Positions 51,301 through 55,488 of a DNA stretch of 64,000 nt are shown piece after piece. Location of the stretch: positions 1,488,001 through 1,552,000 of the forward strand of contig NZ_CP031124.1 in assembly GCF_003339525.1 (NCBI RefSeq). The letters are read 5' to 3'. Numbering within the stretch: position 1 is the first letter of the stretch; each line of letters begins with the position of its first letter. A model generated the notes under the pieces. That model worked only from the letters and a program-made list of their open reading frames with translations, was not told where the DNA came from and did not search any database. The position numbers were made by a program, and so were the translations under genes. Source of the stretch: Ephemeroptericola cinctiostellae (GTDB taxonomy: Bacteria; Pseudomonadota; Gammaproteobacteria; Burkholderiales; Burkholderiaceae).

Positions 51301-53353
51301 CAGTTCGGTCGCTTCATTGTCGACTGCGGTGTCTACGATGGCTTCAACGACCTTGAGTGTGGCGAACAGTTCGATTGCTTCGTTGTCAACTTCGACGTCA
51401 ACGGGTTTCAGTACAGTTGATTCAACAGTGGCTTCGTTGTCAACGTCAACTTCAACTGGTTTGAGCACGGTGGATTCGGCAGTGGCTTCATTGTCAACAG
51501 TGACGGGTAGTTCGATTGCTTCATTGTCGACTGCGGTGTCTACGATGGCTTCGACGACCTTGAGTGTGGCGAACAGTTCGATTGCTTCGTTGTCAACTTC
51601 GACTTCAACGGGTTTCAGTACAGTTGATTCAACAGTGGCTTCGTTGTCGACCTCGACTTCAACAGGTTTAAGTACTGTGGATTCGAGTGTGGCTTCGTTG
51701 TCAACAGCAGCCGGCAGTTCAGTTGCTTCGTTGTCAACTTCGACTTCAACAGGCTTCAGCACTGTGGATTCAACAGTGGCTTCGTTGTCAACGTCAACGT
51801 CAACTGGTTTGAGCACGGTGGATTCAGCTGTGGCTTCGTTGTCAACAGTGACGGGTAGTTCGATTGCTTCATTGTCGACTGCGGTGTCTACGATGGCTTC
51901 GATGACCTTGAGTGTGGCGAACAGTTCGATTGCTTCGTTGTCAACTTCGACTTCAACGGGTTTGAGCACGGTGGATTCAGCTGTGGCTTCATTGTCAACA
52001 GTGACGGGTAGTTCGATTGCTTCATTGTCGACTGCGGTGTCTACGATGGCTTCAACAACCTTGAGTGTGGCGAACAGTTCGATTGCTTCGTTGTCAACTT
52101 CGACTTCAACGGGTTTCAGTACCGTTGATTCAACAGTGGCTTCATTGTCGACTTCGACTTCGACAGGCTTGAGTTCCGTGAATTCTGCGGTGGCTTCATT
52201 GTCGACGACCGTTTCAGCAATGGCTTCGACCACTTTGAGTACGGCGAATAGCACAATTGCTTCGTTGTCGACGGTGACGGGCAGTTCGATTGCTTCGTTG
52301 TCAACTTCGACTTCAACGGGTTTCAGCACGGTTGATTCAACAGTGGCTTCGTTGTCAACTTCGACTTCGACAGGCTTGAGTTCGGTGAATTCTGCGGTGG
52401 CTTCATTGTCGACGACCGTTTCAGCGATGGCTTCGACCACTTTGAGTACGGCGAATAGTACAATTGCTTCGTTGTCGACGGTGACGGGCAGCTCGATTGC
52501 TTCGTTGTCGACAGTGACAGGTAGTTCGATCGCTTCGTTGTCAACGGTGGTGTCTTCGATGGCTTCAACGACTTTGAGCACTTCGAACAGTTCGATTGCT
52601 TCGTTGTCGACGGTGACGGGCAGTGCTATTGCGTCGTTGTCAACTTTGACTTCGACTGGCTTGAGCTCGACCAACAGTGCGGTGGCTTCGTTGTCTACTT
52701 CGGTGTCTTCTTTGTCAACGACGGTGAATGTCATTAACAATGCAGGTACGAAGTATTTCCAAGCCAATTCAACGGAGGCGGGCGCGCAGGCTGTGGGCAA
52801 TAACTCGGTGGCGATTGGTCCTAATTCGGTGGCGAATGGTGACAGTTCAGTGGCTATGGGCAATGGGGCTGTGACCACGACCAGTGCGACCAATTCGTTG
52901 GCGATGGGTACGAGCGCGACGGCTTCGGCGGCTAATTCTGTGGCTTTGGGTTCGAATTCAGTGGCCAATGAGGCCAATACGGTATCGGTCGGTTCTGCGG
53001 GCAGTGAACGTCGAATCACCAATGTGGCTGAAGGCGTAAACGGCACGGATGCGGTGAATGTGAATCAGTTGAAAGGTATGGGCAGTGTAATCAATGCAAA
53101 AATTGATGGTTTGGATAACAAATTGTCTGCGGGTGTTGCATCAGCGATTGCATTACAAGCACCTGCATTGATTGTTCCCGGTAAAACGACAGTCAGAGCA
53201 GGGGTCGGTTACTTTAGAGGTCAAACAGCGATGGGTGTTTCTGTACGACAAACGGCTGATAATGGTCGATGGAGTTTAACTGGCGGTGTATCTGCAAGCA
53301 AAGGCGGTGTTGCTGCGGGAGCAGGTGTTGAATGGGTGATGGGTAAAGATTGA
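36335..53353 (+). CDS. Giant trimeric autotransporter adhesin
   Basis: A 5,672-residue type Vc adhesin. In order: an ESPR and signal peptide (VFNEQTGTWVAVSE near residue 8; cleavage after AQA near 53); YadA-like head repeats to about 640, with a 16-residue repeat block at about 353-528; a neck (AAGAERQVVNVAPG, then TDAINGSELF, about 647-685); and a stalk of about 4,770 residues built of 11-, 18- and 22-residue units such as VASLSTSTSTGFSTVDST. Then come a second head (NNSVAIGPNSVANGD), a neck (GSERRITNVAEG, then TDAVNVNQL) and a C-terminal YadA anchor ending GVEWVMGKD. I set the start at GTG 36335, 5 nt after AAGGAG at 36324-36329; the GTG at 36329 overlaps that site. The anchor forms a trimeric barrel in the outer membrane and exports the rest. 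Adhesion or biofilm role is inferred. Confidence 0.95.
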   Translation: MNLNFRSVFNEQTGTWVAVSEIVAAKGKRSRAAMVVAVSTLIGSALMGSQAQAQLFLTESVTPSQGNTATAGLVGLIEAHNYDTNTTVESTFGGYSSIVGGANNKLLGKSEIVFGMGNTDAAAVADSVIYGAYNKNSGATDAVQIGNLNVVNNGGGFGGGSNITLGSANTAAGYYAYALGTFAKASNDYAIAFGTEITAAGLNSIAMGQNARATASGAIAIGSTPANASTGQFKSSQAQAATGVNSIALGQLDTASGVSAVAIGTNSTASGDTSIAFGSNAYANAVGSVAVGKSSTAIGVGAIAMGVEASAMGDKSISIGQSATAVGIDDTVIGTSAGTGSASTNKDNTAVGFLAGRSVSGDENAALGRSTGNNVTGSDNTALGSRAGNSVSGSTNVSIGFFAGQFVTGTSNNAIGYYAGNNVSGDTNDAIGFQAGQKVTGGSNVSLGFQAGNSVSGGANNAIGFQSGINVSGEGNNSLGQYAGQSVSGWNNTSIGNAAGKSVKGNENVAIGYAAGQSISAFRTNAIGYSATASKNDSIAIGTGAIASGVQSISIGYKNNVSGNFSGAFGDPSIVIGSQSYSVGNNNLILVDNSFALGNNISIISAANTINGNVVLGNLSADKAYAQVTTGTVSGIVYSGFAGTAKGVVSVGAAGAERQVVNVAPGAVTSTSTDAINGSELFYIASGLQSSIASLSTATSTSISSDRSAIASLSSLTSTGLSSTNSAVASLSTVTSTGLSSTNSAVASLSTATSTSISSDRSAIASLSSLTSTGLSSTNSAVASLSTVTSTGLSSTNSAMASLSTVTSTGLSSTNSAMASLSTVTSTGLSSTNSAVASLSAASGSAVASLSTVTSTGLSSTNSAVASLSTATSTGLSSTNSAVASLSTVTSTGLSSTNSAVASLSTVTSTSISSDRSAIASLSSLTSTGLSSTNSAVASLSTVTSTGLSSTSSAVASLSTVTSTGLSSTNSAVASLSTATSTSISSDRSAIASLSSLTSTGLSSTNSAVSSLSTVTSTGLSSTSSAVASLSTVTSTGLSSTNSAVSSLSTVTSTGLSSTSSAVASLSTVTSTGLSSTNSAMASLSTVTSTGLSSTSSAVASLSTATSTSISSDRSAIASLSSLTSTGFSSTNSAVASLSTVTSTGLSSTSSAVSSLSTVTSTGLSSTNSAVASLSTATSTSISSDRSAIASLSSLTSTGLSSTNSAVASLSTVTSTGLSSTSSAVASLSTVTSTGLSSTNSAVASLSTVTSTGLSSTSSAVASLSTVTSTGLSSTNSAVASLSTVTSTGLSSTSSAVASLSTVTSTGLSSTNSAVSSLSTVTSTGLSSTSSAVASLSTVTSTGLSSTNSAMASLSTVTSTGLSSTSSAVASLSTVTSTGLSSINSAMASLSTVTSTGLSSTSSAVASLSTATSTSISSDRSAIASLSSLTSTGFSSTNSAVASLSTVTSTGLSSTNSAVASLSTATSTSISSDRSAIASLSSLTSTGLSSTNSAVASLSTVTSTGFSSTSSAVASLSTVTSTGLSSINSTVGSLSTATSTSISSDRSAIASLSTSTSTGLSSANSAMASLSTATGSSVASLSTVTSTGLGAVGSAVASLSTAAGSSVASLSTVTSTGLSAVGSAVASLSTAAGSSVASLSTSTSTGLSTVNSTIASLSTAAGSSIASLSTAAGSSVASLSTVTGSSIASLSTAAGSSVASLSTVTGSSIASLSTAAGSSVASLSTVTGSSIASLSTAAGSSVASLSTSTSAGLSTVNSTIASLSTAAGSSVASLSTLTSTGFSTVDSTVASLSTSTSTGFSTVDSTVASLSTSTSTGFSTVDSTVASLSTAAGSSVASLSTSTSTGFSTVDSTVASLSTSTSTGLSTVDSTVASLSTAAGSSVASLSTSTSTGFSTVDSAVASLSTSTSTGFSTVDSTVASLSTSTSTGFSTVDSAVASLSTSTSTGFSTVDSTVASLSTSTSTGLSTVDSAVASLSTAAGSSVASLSTSTSTGFSTVDSTVASLSTAAGSSVASLSTSTSTGFSTVDSAVASLSTSTSTGLSTVDSAVASLSTVAGSSVASLSTSTSTGLSTVDSAVASLSTAAGSSVASLSTSTSTGFSTVDSTVASLSTSTSTGLSTVDSAVASLSTAAGSSVASLSTSTSTGFSTVDSAVASLSTSTSTGFSTVDSTVASLSTSTSTGFSTVDSTVASLSTSTSTGLSTVDSTVASLSTAAGSSVASLSTSTSTGFSTVDSAVASLSTSTSTGFSTVDSTVASLSTSTSTGFSTVDSAVASLSTSTSTGFSTVDSAVASLSTSTSTGFSTVDSAVASLSTSTSTGFSTLDSTVASLSTSTSTGFSTVDSTVASLSTSTSTGLSTVDSTVASLSTSTSTGFSTVDSTVASLSTAAGSSVASLSTSTSTGFSTVDSAVASLSTSTSTGLSTVDSTVASLSTSTSTGFSTVDSTVASLSTSTSTGFSTVDSTVASLSTAAGSSVASLSTSTSTGFSTVDSAVASLSTSTSTGLSTVDSTVASLSTSTSTGFSTVDSTVASLSTSTSTGFSTVDSTVASLSTSTSTGLSTVDSAVASLSTAAGSSVASLSTSTSTGFSTVDSTVASLSTSTSTGLSTVDSTVASLSTAAGSSVASLSTSTSTGFSTVDSAVASLSTSTSTGFSTVDSTVASLSTAAGSSVASLSTSTSTGFSTVDSAVASLSTSTSTGLSTVDSTVASLSTSTSTGFSTVDSTVASLSTSTSTGFSTVDSTVASLSTSTSTGLSTVDSAVASLSTSTSTGFSTVDSTVASLSTSTSTGFSTLDSTVASLSTSTSTGFSTVDSTVASLSTSTSTGLSTVDSAVASLSTAAGSSVASLSTSTSTGFSTVDSTVASLSTSTSTGLSTVDSTVASLSTAAGSSVASLSTSTSTGFSTVDSAVASLSTSISTGFSTVDSTVASLSTSTSTGLSTVDSAVASLSTAAGSSVASLSTSTSTGFSTVDSTVASLSTAAGSSVASLSTSTSTGLSTVDSAVASLSTAAGSSVASLSTSTSTGLSTVDSTVASLSTAAGSSVASLSTSTSTGFSTVDSAVASLSTSTSTGFSTVDSTVASLSTSTSTGLSTVDSAVASLSTAAGSSVASLSTSTSTGFSTVDSTVASLSTSTSTGLSTVDSAVASLSTAAGSSVASLSTSTSTGFSTVDSTVASLSTSTSTGLSTVDSTVASLSTAAGSSVASLSTSTSTGFSTVDSTVASLSTAAGSSVASLSTSTSTGLSTVDSAVASLSTAAGSSVASLSTSTSTGFSTVDSTVASLSTSTSTGLSTVDSTVVSLSTAAGSSVASLSTSTSTGFSTVDSAVASLSTSTSTGFSTVDSTVASLSTAAGSSVASLSTSTSTGFSTVDSTVASLSTSTSTGFSTVDSTVASLSTSTSTGFSTVDSTVASLSTSTSTGLSTVDSTVASLSTAAGSSVASLSTSTSTGLSTVDSAVASLSTAAGSSVASLSTSASTGFSTVDSTVASLSTSTSTGLSTVDSAVASLSTSTSTGLSTVDSAVASLSTSTSTGLSTVDSAVASLSTSTSTGLSTVDSTVASLSTSTSTGFSTVDSTVASLSTSTSTGLSTVDSAVASLSTSTSTGLSTVDSTVASLSTSTSTGLSTVDSAVASLSTSTSTGLSTVDSAVASLSTSTSTGFSTVDSTVASLSTSTSTGFSTVDSSIASLSTSTSTGFSTVDSTVASLSTSTSTGFSTVDSTVASLSTSTSTGFSTVDSAVASLSTSTSTGFSTVDSTVASLSTSTSTGLSTVDSTVASLSTAAGSSVASLSTSTSTGFSTVDSTVASLSTSTSTGLSTVDSTVASLSTAAGSSVASLSTSTSTGFSSVDSTVASLSTSTSTGFSTVDSAVASLSTSTSTGFSTVDSTVASLSTSTSTGLSTVDSTVASLSTAAGSSVASLSTSTSTGFSSVDSTVASLSTSTSTGFSTVDSAVASLSTSTSTGFSTVDSAVASLSTSTSTGLSTVDSAVASLSTSTSTGFSTVDSTVASLSTSTSTGFSTVDSTVASLSTSTSTGFSTVDSTVASLSTSTSTGFSTVDSTVASLSTSTSTGFSTVDSTVASLSTSTSTGFSTVDSTVASLSTSTSTGFSTVDSTVASLSTSTSTGFSTVDSTVASLSTSTSTGLSTVDSTVASLSTSTSTGFSTVDSTVASLSTSTSTGFSTVDSAVASLSTSTSTGFSTVDSAVASLSTSTSTGLSTVDSTVASLSTSTSTGFSTVDSTVASLSTSTSTGFSTVDSAVASLSTSTSTGLSTVDSTVASLSTSTSTGFSTVDSSIASLSTSTSTGFSTVDSTVASLSTSTSTGFNTVDSAVASLSTSTSTGLSTVDSTVASLSTSTSTGFSTVDSAVASLSTSTSTGLSTVDSTVASLSTSTSTGFSTVDSSIASLSTSTSTGFSTVDSTVASLSTSTSTGFSTVDSAVASLSTSTSTGFSTVDSTVASLSTSTSTGLSSVDSTVASLSTVTGSSIASLSTAVSTMASTTLSVANSSIASLSTSTSTGFSTVDSTVASLSTSTSTGFSTVDSTVASLSTLTSTGFSAVDSTVASLSTSTSTGLSTVDSSVASLSTAAGSSVASLSTSTSTGLSSVDSAVASLSTVTGSSIASLSTAVSTMASTTLSVANSSIASLSTSTSTGLSTVDSSVASLSTSTSTGLSTVDSAVASLSTVTGSSIASLSTAVSTMASTTLSVANSSIASLSTSTSTGFSTVDSTVASLSTSTSTGLSTVDSSVASLSTVTGSSIASLSTAVSTMASTTLSVANSSIASLSTSTSTGLSTVDSSVASLSTAAGSSVASLSTSTSTGFSTVDSTVASLSTSTSTGLSTVDSAVASLSTSTSTGFSTVDSTVASLSTSTSTGLSTVDSSVASLSTSTSTGLSTVDSAVASLSTSTGSSVASLSTAVSTMASTTLSVANSSIASLSTSTSTGFSTVDSTVASLSTSTSTGLSTVDSSVASLSTSTSTGLSTVDSAVASLSTSTGSSVASLSTAVSTMASTTLSVANSSIASLSTSTSTGFSTVDSTVASLSTSTSTGLSTVDSAVASLSTVTGSSIASLSTAVSTMASTTLSVANSSIASLSTSTSTGFSTVDSTVASLSTSTSTGLSTVDSSVASLSTAAGSSVASLSTSTSTGFSTVDSTVASLSTSTSTGLSTVDSAVASLSTVTGSSIASLSTAVSTMASMTLSVANSSIASLSTSTSTGLSTVDSAVASLSTVTGSSIASLSTAVSTMASTTLSVANSSIASLSTSTSTGFSTVDSTVASLSTSTSTGLSSVNSAVASLSTTVSAMASTTLSTANSTIASLSTVTGSSIASLSTSTSTGFSTVDSTVASLSTSTSTGLSSVNSAVASLSTTVSAMASTTLSTANSTIASLSTVTGSSIASLSTVTGSSIASLSTVVSSMASTTLSTSNSSIASLSTVTGSAIASLSTLTSTGLSSTNSAVASLSTSVSSLSTTVNVINNAGTKYFQANSTEAGAQAVGNNSVAIGPNSVANGDSSVAMGNGAVTTTSATNSLAMGTSATASAANSVALGSNSVANEANTVSVGSAGSERRITNVAEGVNGTDAVNVNQLKGMGSVINAKIDGLDNKLSAGVASAIALQAPALIVPGKTTVRAGVGYFRGQTAMGVSVRQTADNGRWSLTGGVSASKGGVAAGAGVEWVMGKD
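37391..37918 (+). repeat. Eleven 48-bp repeats in the adhesin head
   Basis: Eleven consecutive 16-residue units of the form xxAGxxVSGxxNxxIG (for example FFAGQFVTGTSNNAIG, YYAGNNVSGDTNDAIG, FQAGNSVSGGANNAIG), diverged at DNA level. The spacing differs from the usual 14-residue YadA head unit found on either side. Confidence 0.9.
39571..40688 (+). repeat. Segmental duplication within the stalk
   Basis: A block of about 200 bp starting at 39571 recurs unchanged from 40489, an offset of 918 bp, which equals 17 units of 54 bp. The unchanged third positions show a recent copying event rather than selection on protein. Confidence 0.75.
48317..48748 (+). repeat. Eight exact copies of a 54-bp unit
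   Basis: The unit TTTAGCACTGTCGATTCAAC (first 20 bases) begins at 48317, 48371, 48425, 48479, 48533, 48587, 48641 and 48695, always 54 bp apart and identical throughout. The copy after that changes to TTGAGC. Codon choice in this block differs from neighbouring units, so it arose by recent tandem expansion from one founder. Confidence 0.95.
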
Positions 53354-53406
53354 TGAGTAAAAACTCATGGGTAAAAGGGTGGGCGTCTGTGTTTACCCTT
53401 TGACCC
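53353..53406 (+). promoter_or_regulatory. Tandem hairpins between adhesin and tpgA-like gene
   Basis: Two hairpins follow the adhesin stop. ATGAGT-AAAA-ACTCAT lies at 53353-53368. A 12-bp stem (GGGTAAAAGGGT with ACCCTTTGACCC, one mismatch) around a 14-nt loop lies at 53369-53406. No T-run follows, so they may protect the 3' end of the adhesin mRNA or reduce read-through rather than terminate fully. Confidence 0.5.
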
Positions 53407-53448
53407 GCTTTAAAAAATCACCTTTCAGCAAAAAATACTGAGGATAAA

Positions 53449-54261
53449 ATGAAAAAATATGTAAATAATGCAGCAAAAGCAATCACATTCTGTGGTTTCA
53501 TGTTATCGACAACAGTTCAAGCGGCGCCTCCATCTCCTTGGCATAATGGCTTGGGTGTTGTTGAGTTTCCAAAAATCAGTGATTCACATTTTCAACATCC
53601 GAGTGTAATCGATCTTGACACCCTAAATCTTGTCGATGCCAATATGAGTAAATGGCAAATTGTTAAACTGATTGGACGGCCACATTTTGATGAAGGGGCT
53701 TTTTCTGAAACCGCATGGGATTATGTCTTTCGTTTTAAGCAAGACGATGGCAGCTACAAAACATGTCAATATCAAATTCATTTTGAGAGAGACGATCGCA
53801 GGCAGTTTTTGACGAACAAAGAGATGTACAGCACTTGCGCACCTGTTGTTAAGGATGTAACACAACCTAAAATGATTGCTTTATCAGCCGATGCTTTGTT
53901 CGCATTTGCAGGTGGGGCGTTAAAGGACTTAAATCCAAAAGGGCGGGCTGAACTTGATAATGTCGGCAATATGATCGCTGAAACTTATCGGGTGGTGTCA
54001 TCCATCAAAGTTGTAGGGCATACCGATCGATTGGGCTCAGAAACATCGAATGCTAAGTTGTCACAACAGCGCGCCGACACAGTTCGTTCTTATTTGATCA
54101 GCCGAGGCGTATCGAGTGAATTGATCAGCACCAAAGGTATGGGCATGTCACAACCGATTTTTTCTTGTTCTGATGGCTTAAGGCGCGCTCAATTGATTGA
54201 ATGTTTGGGGCCCAATCGACGTGTCACCATTCAAATTGATGGTGAGCAACGGGTGCGGTAG
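53449..54261 (+). CDS. TpgA-like OmpA/SmpA-domain protein
   Basis: A 270-residue periplasmic protein. A signal peptide of about 25 residues ends TTVQA before APPSPWH. Residues ~60-115 resemble the SmpA/OmlA (BamE) fold (MSKWQIVKLIGRPHFDEGAF, then WDYVFRF). Residues ~150-265 form an OmpA C-terminal peptidoglycan-binding domain: VVGHTDRLGSETSNAKLSQQ, RADTVRSYLISRGVSSELI and NRRVTIQID hold the diaminopimelate-binding Asp and Arg. This architecture and its place after a trimeric autotransporter match TpgA, which anchors AtaA of Acinetobacter to the cell wall. GAGGA precedes the ATG. It is probably co-expressed with the adhesin. Confidence 0.87.
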   Translation: MKKYVNNAAKAITFCGFMLSTTVQAAPPSPWHNGLGVVEFPKISDSHFQHPSVIDLDTLNLVDANMSKWQIVKLIGRPHFDEGAFSETAWDYVFRFKQDDGSYKTCQYQIHFERDDRRQFLTNKEMYSTCAPVVKDVTQPKMIALSADALFAFAGGALKDLNPKGRAELDNVGNMIAETYRVVSSIKVVGHTDRLGSETSNAKLSQQRADTVRSYLISRGVSSELISTKGMGMSQPIFSCSDGLRRAQLIECLGPNRRVTIQIDGEQRVR

Positions 54262-54669
54262 CAGATAGATATTTTATGACTCATCAAAAAAAATGGCACT
54301 TGGGGTGCCATTTTTTTGACATGTTTTTCTGTGTCTTTAGGTGGGGCGAAGTGATTTTTTGTGTGGCTTAACCAAATGATATGTGATACGTAAATATACT
54401 TAAAATAACTACACTTCTTGCTTAAGTTATAATAAAATAATAATAAAGGGTCTGAAAGCCTAAGCTGTTTAAAAAAAATTTTACTTTAAAAAATATTTAA
54501 AACTAAAATCAACAGGTTATGCCGTTCTGCCAGATTTTTTAATAGTAAAGCAACTCAAGATGATGTCGTTTAGATAAAATAAACTATATCAATTGAGTGC
54601 CCTAAAATGAATGTGTGATAAAGTTCACACAGTGCAAAGATGGACATTTTTTCAAGGTGAAATGGATAG
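54262..54669. other. Intergenic region between the adhesin and pilin operons
   Basis: About 400 bp, AT-rich, with the tpgA-like terminator at its start. The rest should contain the minor-pilin promoter. An open frame at 54611-54805 overlapping fimT has no supporting feature. Confidence 0.55.
54286..54317 (+). terminator. Terminator of the adhesin operon
   Basis: A stem AAAATGGCAC / GTGCCATTTT around a TTGGG loop, ending in seven T residues, 25 bp after the tpgA-like stop. Confidence 0.92.
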
Positions 54670-55488
54670 ATGTTTAGATTTTTCTATCAAATATGCCATA
54701 CAACTAGTGATTTACCGCATGCTTCTGTGCGGGCAAAGTTATGGCATCGCTTTTTACGGTCAAAACGAATTTGTTCAAGGAAACAAGGCGGTTTCACGGC
54801 TTTAGAAATGACAGTGGTGTTGGCCATTGTTGCAATCATGTCTTCTTTGGCTATTCCACGCCTGCAAGGGGTTTCTGCGCAAAGAAATGTCGATGTGATG
54901 GCCAGTGAAATCGCTCAACAGATGGAAGCAGCCAGAATATACGCCCAAAGTCATTCGGTGGTCGTGACGGGTTGCCCCGTTAATGTTGCTGATTTAAGTG
55001 GTTTCGCCCCACCCACATGTCTCAATTTAAATAATACTGCCAATTGGAGCGCTTGGGTTTGGATGGCGCCCGTGGGTGTGGATGGTGTTAACTCTATTAT
55101 CATGCGCAGTGAGGCGGCTCCTGCTTCGGTTAATATGGTTTCAGATCGAAGCACCATCACTTTTGATCGAAAAGGAATTGCGAATGGCTCAAATTTGACA
55201 ATAAAAGTGACATCCGCTCAAGCTCAAACACCTCAACAGGTTGTTTTGGCATCCTCTGGTCGCATCACCTTGAGTACCAATGTGATGGCCCCCGCAAGCA
55301 ATACTACATTAGCTAGCACCACAGCAGCAGTGTTGCCAACGTTAACAATGGACACATCCACCACAAGTTCAACATCGGCGCTCTCATCCTCAACCGTATT
55401 CACAACCGAGTCGACGCCTGCTGTATTGCTACCAGCTCCGCCGGTTGGGGTGTCCGTGACAGCAGCTGCGGCGGCACCTGCGCAATGA
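54670..55488 (+). CDS. fimT: Type IV minor pilin FimT/GspH-like
   Basis: A 272-residue pseudopilin. The prepilin site is GG-FTALE with the hydrophobic helix MTVVLAIVAIMSSLAIPRLQ, but the leader before it is about 41 residues, far longer than the usual 6-20. AAGGTG lies 9 nt before the ATG at 54670; a GTG at 54727 would give a 22-residue leader but has no ribosome site. The middle (ARIYAQSHSVVVTGCP, then TITFDRKGIANG and SSGRITLST) fits the GspH/FimT fold. The last ~60 residues are a Thr/Ser/Ala/Pro-rich low-complexity tail not usual for FimT. Its stop overlaps the next start (ATGA). Confidence 0.85.
   Translation: MFRFFYQICHTTSDLPHASVRAKLWHRFLRSKRICSRKQGGFTALEMTVVLAIVAIMSSLAIPRLQGVSAQRNVDVMASEIAQQMEAARIYAQSHSVVVTGCPVNVADLSGFAPPTCLNLNNTANWSAWVWMAPVGVDGVNSIIMRSEAAPASVNMVSDRSTITFDRKGIANGSNLTIKVTSAQAQTPQQVVLASSGRITLSTNVMAPASNTTLASTTAAVLPTLTMDTSTTSSTSALSSSTVFTTESTPAVLLPAPPVGVSVTAAAAAPAQ

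Larger units (their letters stand above)
38398..52700 (+). repeat. Stalk repeat array of the adhesin
   Basis: About 14.3 kb of in-frame repeats. Every unit begins with (V/I)ASLST and is 18 residues (54 bp), 11 residues (33 bp) or 22 residues (66 bp) long. Zones differ: 38.4-41.0 kb uses TSTGLSSTNSAVASLSTV with spaced SSDRSAI inserts; 41.3-41.65 kb is mostly 11-mers (IASLSTAAGSS); 41.65-49.7 kb uses TSTGFSTVDSTVASLSTS with 11-mers mixed in; 49.7-52.2 kb adds nine copies of a 22-mer ending VSTMASTTLSVANSS, then three diverged copies. All unit lengths are multiples of three, so gain or loss keeps the frame. Confidence 0.95.

Noticed and set aside
38398..52700. CRISPR-like array because of regular short repeats
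   Set aside because: The repeats are contiguous, coding and in frame, with no unique spacers and no cas genes nearby.
38398..53046. A 4,882-codon minus-strand frame as a real gene
   Set aside because: It is the mirror of the stalk repeats. With unit lengths of 54, 33 and 66 bp, stop-free status of one unit spreads to all. No ribosome site or domain supports it. Kept only as a low-interest finding.
54611..54805. Small frame overlapping the fimT start
   Set aside because: It covers the fimT leader in another frame and shows no independent support.
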